This document shows, piece after piece, positions 60,053-64,000 of a DNA stretch of 64,000 nt. The stretch's first letter is position 1. The number at the start of each line of letters is the position of its first letter. The stretch lies in contig JAJZQI010000011.1 of assembly GCA_021851875.1 (NCBI GenBank), positions 39,011-103,010 on the forward strand. The letters run 5' to 3'. A model generated the notes under the pieces. That model did not search any database. It saw nothing but the letters and a program-made list of their open reading frames with translations, and was not told where the DNA came from. Made by a program: the position numbers and the translations under genes. Source of the DNA: Pseudomonadota bacterium. GTDB taxonomy: Bacteria > Pseudomonadota > Gammaproteobacteria > Burkholderiales > JAJZQI01.

Positions 60053-61076
60053 TCAAGTCACCTACGGCACGCATGGCCATGGCCAGACCGTGGGAGATAC
60101 AGGTATCGATATCATCCGGGCCCAGTGCCGAGCCGCCAACATACACGCCGCGACGGGTGCTGCTGAAGGTGCTGGTGTAGTGTTCGCCGCGCTCAAGGAA
60201 GCCATGCTTTTCCAGACCCACGCCGAAAGTCTTGGAGATTTCCGGGTTGTCTTCGTTCGGATCCATACCGACAGCGTGAACAACGATGTCCATCGGGATG
60301 ATGATCGGGCGCTTAACCAGGGTGTCTTCACCCTTGACCAGCAGACGGCCGTCCGGAGACTTGGTCACTTCGGCGATACGCGCTTTGACGAACTTGGTCT
60401 TGAACTCTTCCTGGGATTTCCAGTAAAACTTGTCTTCGTACAGACCGAAAGTACGGATGTCCATGTAGTAGATGAACACGTCGGTGGTCGGGGACAGTTC
60501 CTTGATTTCCATCGCCAGGTTGGTGGAAACGGTACAGCAAATCTTGGAGCACCATTCACGACCGATTTGACGGTCACGGGAACCTACACACAGCAGGATC
60601 GCCACACGTTCCGGAACACGGCCGTCAGACGGGCAGGTGATCTTGCCGGTGGCAACCATCTGTTCCATTTGGGTGGTGGTCAGCACGTCTTCGAAAGTGC
60701 CAAAGCCCCATTCCGGCTTGTTGATGGAATCGAAGTGGGTGAAACCGGTACCCAGAATAACAGCGCCTACGTTTACGGTAGTGCCGTTGGACAGGGTCAC
60801 GTTGAAGTTGCCGGCATCGCCGTCCACCTTGGTCACTTTGGTGCCTTTGTGGATGGTAATGTTGCTGTCGCCTTCAACACGCTTGACCATACGGCCAATC
60901 GCGTCTTTAGCCCATTCACCGCTCGGAACCAGCTTGGCGTAGCCGGACAGGATCGGGGCGCCGCCAAGAACGTTTTCTTTCTCGACCAGGATGACTTTCT
61001 TGCCAACCGAGGCCACGCCCGCCGCAGCGGACAGACCGGTAGGACCCGCGCCTACGACCAATACAGTATCACTCAT
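60027..61076 (-). CDS. hdrA: sHdr complex flavoprotein HdrA
   Basis: A 349-residue flavoprotein with N-terminal VVGAGPTGLSAA (FAD) and VLGGAPILSGYAKLV. The cluster-binding cysteines are CVGSRD (Cys163) and CSKICC (Cys176, 180, 181), differing from the longer methanogen HdrA, which also has ferredoxin domains absent here. It is the electron-accepting core of the sHdr complex. Confidence 0.95.
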   Translation of the reverse strand: MSDTVLVVGAGPTGLSAAAGVASVGKKVILVEKENVLGGAPILSGYAKLVPSGEWAKDAIGRMVKRVEGDSNITIHKGTKVTKVDGDAGNFNVTLSNGTTVNVGAVILGTGFTHFDSINKPEWGFGTFEDVLTTTQMEQMVATGKITCPSDGRVPERVAILLCVGSRDRQIGREWCSKICCTVSTNLAMEIKELSPTTDVFIYYMDIRTFGLYEDKFYWKSQEEFKTKFVKARIAEVTKSPDGRLLVKGEDTLVKRPIIIPMDIVVHAVGMDPNEDNPEISKTFGVGLEKHGFLERGEHYTSTFSSTRRGVYVGGSALGPDDIDTCISHGLAMAMRAVGDLNAMVQKAA

Positions 61077-61078
61077 TC

Positions 61079-62416
61079 TTAACGGCCTCCTAATGCCAAT
61101 TCAGGGTTATACAGATATTCGATGTTTCCTGCCTCGACTTCTTTCAGGTAGCTTTCGAAGTTTTGTTTGGCTTGAGTCCAGGAAATACCCATCTTCTCTA
61201 CCAGTTCCTCACACGGGGAAGCGTGCCACTGCAGCTGAACGATCTTGAACGGATCTGCGCCGCAGGCCAGGGCTGCAAACTGGATGTCAGCCATGATAGG
61301 AATGGAGAAGTTCTGGTTGTGCGCCTTACCGATCCACTGGTTCTTGTCCATGGTGGTGATACAGCCGGTATCGATACCCAGCATCACGTCGGCATTGGCT
61401 TCTTCACGCGCCACGCGAATCTTGCGATCCATGGTGAAGGAACGGGTGAATTCGCGCTCGGAAATGATGTGACGGAAACCGAAGCCGCAGCAATCGTACC
61501 AGGTGGAGTAATCGATTACCTGCGCGCCCAGGGCCTTGGCCATGGAAGTACCCACAGCGGTACGGTTACCACCCATCACTTCCGGATCGTAGATCGCGTC
61601 TTCATGCACCATTTTGTAGTAGTGACATGCAGCGTGAACGGTTACGCGGATGTTGGATACGTCGATGGTCTGGTGCTCGGACGCAATCTTGTTACGTACA
61701 ACGTGCAGCCATTCAGAGTAGTGAATGATTTCTTCCGGGATCACCAGCTTGCCATCAACCAGACGACCCAGCTTGCCCAGGATCTTGGTTACGCGCTCGC
61801 GCAGTTCAGCGGATTCAACCAGATACTTACGGATTTCCTTGTAGTTGCCGAAGGAAGTACCGCAGTGAACCAGCGGGAAGAAGTGGCCCAGTTCGAAACC
61901 GTGTTGTTTACCGGAAACGTAAGCCTGGTGGAAGTTGCGCAGGAATACGGCGGCCAGCGCTTCCACGTTACCGATGGCGGAACCGTGATAGTTCCAGGCG
62001 GTACAGGAGGTCTGGTCGGTTTCGTCCAGGTAGTCTTCGCCCGGCTTGGCACCGAACTTGTTCATGAACCACATGATGGAAGTCGGGTAGCCCGGAATGT
62101 TACCGCACTGACCACAGGACTTGTGATGCCACAGTTTGGTGGTCGGAACGCGCTTGTTCCAGCCGAACAGGGTGGTTACGTCAACCGGCTCATGTAGGTC
62201 GGTAATGCGATGAACGATGATCTGCCCATCTTTTTCCAGCTCCCACATATGGTCGCGAATGTCATCCATACGCTCGCCGAGGTCGATGGTACGCTTGTCT
62301 ACGTGCTTGCGCACCCAGTCAGTGGCTTTCAAAGCATCGTCGCGGGAAAGATTGGTATCCTGGAAGAAGGAACCGTGCCCGGCGATACCCTGGCCTTGAT
62401 TTGTATTTTCGCTCAT
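61079..62416 (-). CDS. hdrB1: sHdr complex subunit HdrB1
   Basis: A 445-residue CCG-domain protein, longer than HdrB2. Cysteine sites include CGQCG (101-105), AACHYYK, DCCGFGFRHII and GIDTGCIT. I use the ATG at 62416, preceded by GGAGGTG at 8 nt; a GTG nine bases earlier is also open. It ends 2 bp before the hdrA start. Confidence 0.93.
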   Translation of the reverse strand: MSENTNQGQGIAGHGSFFQDTNLSRDDALKATDWVRKHVDKRTIDLGERMDDIRDHMWELEKDGQIIVHRITDLHEPVDVTTLFGWNKRVPTTKLWHHKSCGQCGNIPGYPTSIMWFMNKFGAKPGEDYLDETDQTSCTAWNYHGSAIGNVEALAAVFLRNFHQAYVSGKQHGFELGHFFPLVHCGTSFGNYKEIRKYLVESAELRERVTKILGKLGRLVDGKLVIPEEIIHYSEWLHVVRNKIASEHQTIDVSNIRVTVHAACHYYKMVHEDAIYDPEVMGGNRTAVGTSMAKALGAQVIDYSTWYDCCGFGFRHIISEREFTRSFTMDRKIRVAREEANADVMLGIDTGCITTMDKNQWIGKAHNQNFSIPIMADIQFAALACGADPFKIVQLQWHASPCEELVEKMGISWTQAKQNFESYLKEVEAGNIEYLYNPELALGGR

Positions 62417-62472
62417 GGTTTGCACCTCCGAAATAGACTTGGATCAGAACCAGTCAAAAGACCGGACACTTG

Positions 62473-63156
62473 TTAATCGTCTTCCTGCTCTTCCAGCCAG
62501 TCGTCGTATTCTTCTCTCTTCTCGTCAATGAAGTCTTCAATCACGTCGAAGAGGTTTTCGTCCATTGCTTCCAGCGCGGCCAGTACACCGGTCATTTCCC
62601 AGATGGTGTACATTTCAACGGAAGTCTTCAGGGATACTTCCCACGCTGTTTCAACGGTTTGCAAGGTGCGTACGGGGATCGCCTTACGCAGGGTCTTGAG
62701 GTCGCCCTCCACCTTCTGGATGTTGGGACCCCAGTCAGGGAAATGATCCGGCTGGATCATGTCCGGAGAAAGCTGGTTACCGGTGGTGATGAGCTTCAGC
62801 ATCACGCGACCGAACGGACGCAGCACGTCCTTGGCAGACTGCATGCCATGCTTGATCGCAACTTCGCGCATGATCATGACCAGACCGCCCGGGGAATTCT
62901 TGAACGGGCAACGCGCAGCACAGGTCATGCACTGAGCACAGGCCCAAATTTTTTCCTGCATGGCGTCATAGATCTGCTCGACGTTTTCAGTCCAGAGCAG
63001 CTGCACGATTTCACGCGGGCTGTAATCGTAGAACTGGGCTGACGGGCAGGTCGCGGTGCACACACCGCAGTTCAGACAGCCGTTAAGTTCGTGATCGTAA
63101 CGAAAGTCGCCACGAATCTCGTCGTAAATTTCTCGCATTTCCGCGTAAGTCGCCAT
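62473..63156 (-). CDS. hdrC1: sHdr complex subunit HdrC1
   Basis: A 227-residue protein with two [4Fe-4S] motifs: CLNCGVCTATCPS (Cys27, 30, 33, 37) and CAQCMTCAARCPF (Cys73, 76, 79, 83). It heads the hdrC1B1A-hyp-C2B2 series. The ATG has only a moderate ribosome site. Confidence 0.94.
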   Translation of the reverse strand: MATYAEMREIYDEIRGDFRYDHELNGCLNCGVCTATCPSAQFYDYSPREIVQLLWTENVEQIYDAMQEKIWACAQCMTCAARCPFKNSPGGLVMIMREVAIKHGMQSAKDVLRPFGRVMLKLITTGNQLSPDMIQPDHFPDWGPNIQKVEGDLKTLRKAIPVRTLQTVETAWEVSLKTSVEMYTIWEMTGVLAALEAMDENLFDVIEDFIDEKREEYDDWLEEQEDD

Positions 63157-63213
63157 CGCTACACCTCTTTGAATAACCCTGTTGCTACAGTGGAATACCC
63201 GACTAAATCAGTA

Positions 63214-63231
63214 TGGTTTTAGCTTAAACCA
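63214..63231. promoter_or_regulatory. Inverted repeat upstream of hdrC1
   Basis: TGGTTT-TAGCTT-AAACCA, 6-bp arms, 58 bp upstream of the hdrC1 start. A candidate operator for the Hdr genes; it does not resemble the repeat at 55819. Confidence 0.35.
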
Positions 63232-63281
63232 AAGACCCCACTAATTCAAATCAGGCACTCATGCAGATCATCAAATGCACT

Positions 63282-63310
63282 GCAAGGACCGGGTATAAGC
63301 CGGTCCTTGC
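63282..63310 (-). other. Hairpin between dsrE and hdrC1
   Basis: Perfect 11-bp stem GCAAGGACCGG/CCGGTCCTTGC with a 7-nt loop, directly after the DsrE3A-like gene. No T-run; likely limits read-through or stabilises the tusA-dsrE mRNA. Confidence 0.6.
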
Positions 63311-63317
63311 TTACCAC

Positions 63318-63830
63318 TTACAAATACAAGCAGATATCGGACTCGCCAGCGAACTCGAAGAACATGGCGGCACCAGCGTACTCCAGGCCATCGATGAAAT
63401 CGCTGTGATCGAAGCCAAACAGCTCTACGGTCATCTGGCAGGCGATAAATTTGACATCCGCTTCCTGACAGAGTTCACGCAGCTCAGCCACGGTGGCCAC
63501 ACCGTTGTTGGCAATGGTTTTCTTCATCAGCACGGTGGCCAGGGATTCGTAGCCCGGCACCAGCGCCTGAACCGCGTTGGGAATATTCCAGTTGATGCCA
63601 CGGAACCATTTCGGGCCAAACGGCATCTTCATCGGCATACCCGGGTTGCCCAAGGGGCTCACCTTCAGACCGCTCAGGTCTTTGCGCACCAGCTGCAGGC
63701 CGTAGAAGGTAAAGAATACTTGAACCTCATAGCCCAGCGCAGCTGCCGTAGACGCGAGAATGTAGGGCGGGTAAGCCCAGTCCAGGGTACCCTTGGTCGC
63801 GATGATCGCGAGCTTCTTCATATCGTCCAT
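63318..63830 (-). CDS. DsrE-family sulfur carrier (DsrE3A-like)
   Basis: A 170-residue DsrE-fold protein typical of the tusA-dsrE pair of sHdr organisms. The conserved Cys131 lies in FIACQMTVELFGF, which can hold a persulfide, and Cys121 precedes it. The hydrophobic insertion KMPFGPKWFRGINWNIPN is typical of the DsrE3A group. It is expected to exchange sulfane sulfur with TusA. The ATG at 63830 has GAGAGG 8 nt upstream. Confidence 0.92.
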   Translation of the reverse strand: MDDMKKLAIIATKGTLDWAYPPYILASTAAALGYEVQVFFTFYGLQLVRKDLSGLKVSPLGNPGMPMKMPFGPKWFRGINWNIPNAVQALVPGYESLATVLMKKTIANNGVATVAELRELCQEADVKFIACQMTVELFGFDHSDFIDGLEYAGAAMFFEFAGESDICLYL

Positions 63831-63903
63831 TGTTTCAGCCTCTCCTAAAGTCTGTGTGCCAATGAGCCCGTTTCTGTCAAAAACTTGTAAGGATGTATTG
63901 GTA

Positions 63904-64000
63904 TTATTTTTTCTTCATGAAAAAGGTAAACTCACCGCCGGCTTCTGCGGAAGACAGCAGTTCATTACCGGTTTGCTTGGCGAACGCCTGGAAGTCCTTG
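63904..64000 (-). CDS. tusA: TusA sulfurtransferase, C-terminal part
   Basis: Only the last 32 codons are in the window, read from 64000 leftwards: DFQAFAKQTGNELLSSAEAGG, in two parts, then GEFTFFMKKK and a TAA stop. This is the TusA C-terminal strand-helix region; the CPxP active site lies outside. It starts the module, 73 bp ahead of the DsrE3A-like gene. Confidence 0.85.
   Translation of the reverse strand, partial: KDFQAFAKQTGNELLSSAEAGGEFTFFMKKK

Overview
The window is GC-rich, densely coded DNA from what looks like a betaproteobacterial, probably Nitrosomonadales-type, sulfur-oxidising chemolithotroph. I base this on family resemblance (the ruvCAB-tol-pal-que-murB arrangement, PilSR, MutL-MiaA) and on a sulfur-oxidising heterodisulfide-reductase-like (sHdr) locus at the right end. 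No species call is possible from the sequence alone. I saw no rRNA, tRNA, insertion sequence, prophage or CRISPR array.

Layout. (1) 1-9336: a nitrogen-scavenging island. A minus-strand operon runs from a Tsx-like outer-membrane channel through a BMP-family ABC importer (binding protein, two permeases, double ATPase) into which two isochorismatase-fold amidohydrolases are interleaved, ending in AtzG and AtzE. A divergent GntR/FCD regulator sits behind a 360-bp operator-rich region. I read this as import and hydrolysis of biuret/triuret-type ureides. (2) 9498-29622: mostly housekeeping and envelope genes, including a DUF4010 membrane protein, dacB, mutL-miaA, a CaCA exchanger, an orphan sensor kinase, pilRS, an AI-2E-family permease, metG, an RluA-type synthase, an EamA/LysR pair, acylphosphatase and the murB/queC end of the next operon. 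(3) 27926-38770: a long minus-strand series yebC-ruvC-(decayed prenyltransferase)-ruvA-ruvB-ybgC-tolQRAB-pal-cpoB-queE-queC-murB. (4) 38827-50886: HerA-like ATPase, a small secreted protein, a DUF485/ActP-type symporter pair with an unusual inserted loop, UPF0114, a PilZ-like protein, yihY, wrbA-hugZ-DUF2069-mobA and leuA.

(5) 51049-64000: the sHdr sulfur-oxidation locus, all on the minus strand: tusA (cut by the window edge), dsrE3A-like, hdrC1-hdrB1-hdrA-hyp-hdrC2-hdrB2, a lipoate-binding protein gene, a second DsrE-family gene, a second lipoate-binding protein gene, then a dedicated lipoate assembly set (radical SAM, lipoate ligase, flavoprotein, radical SAM). TusA and DsrE proteins should deliver sulfane sulfur, the Hdr-like complex should oxidise it, and the lipoylated LbpA proteins should act with the complex, their cofactor being built by the four downstream enzymes. 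The locus ends at a strong terminator just before leuA and is divided by several strong hairpins that probably set expression levels of its sub-modules.

The features most worth following up are the complete sHdr/LbpA/lipoate locus with two LbpA paralogues, the ureide island with its two operator types, the decayed prenyltransferase inside ruvCAB, the symporter with an inserted Cys/Lys/Ala-rich domain, and a shared TATAATGG-N4-ATG start architecture at mutL and wrbA.
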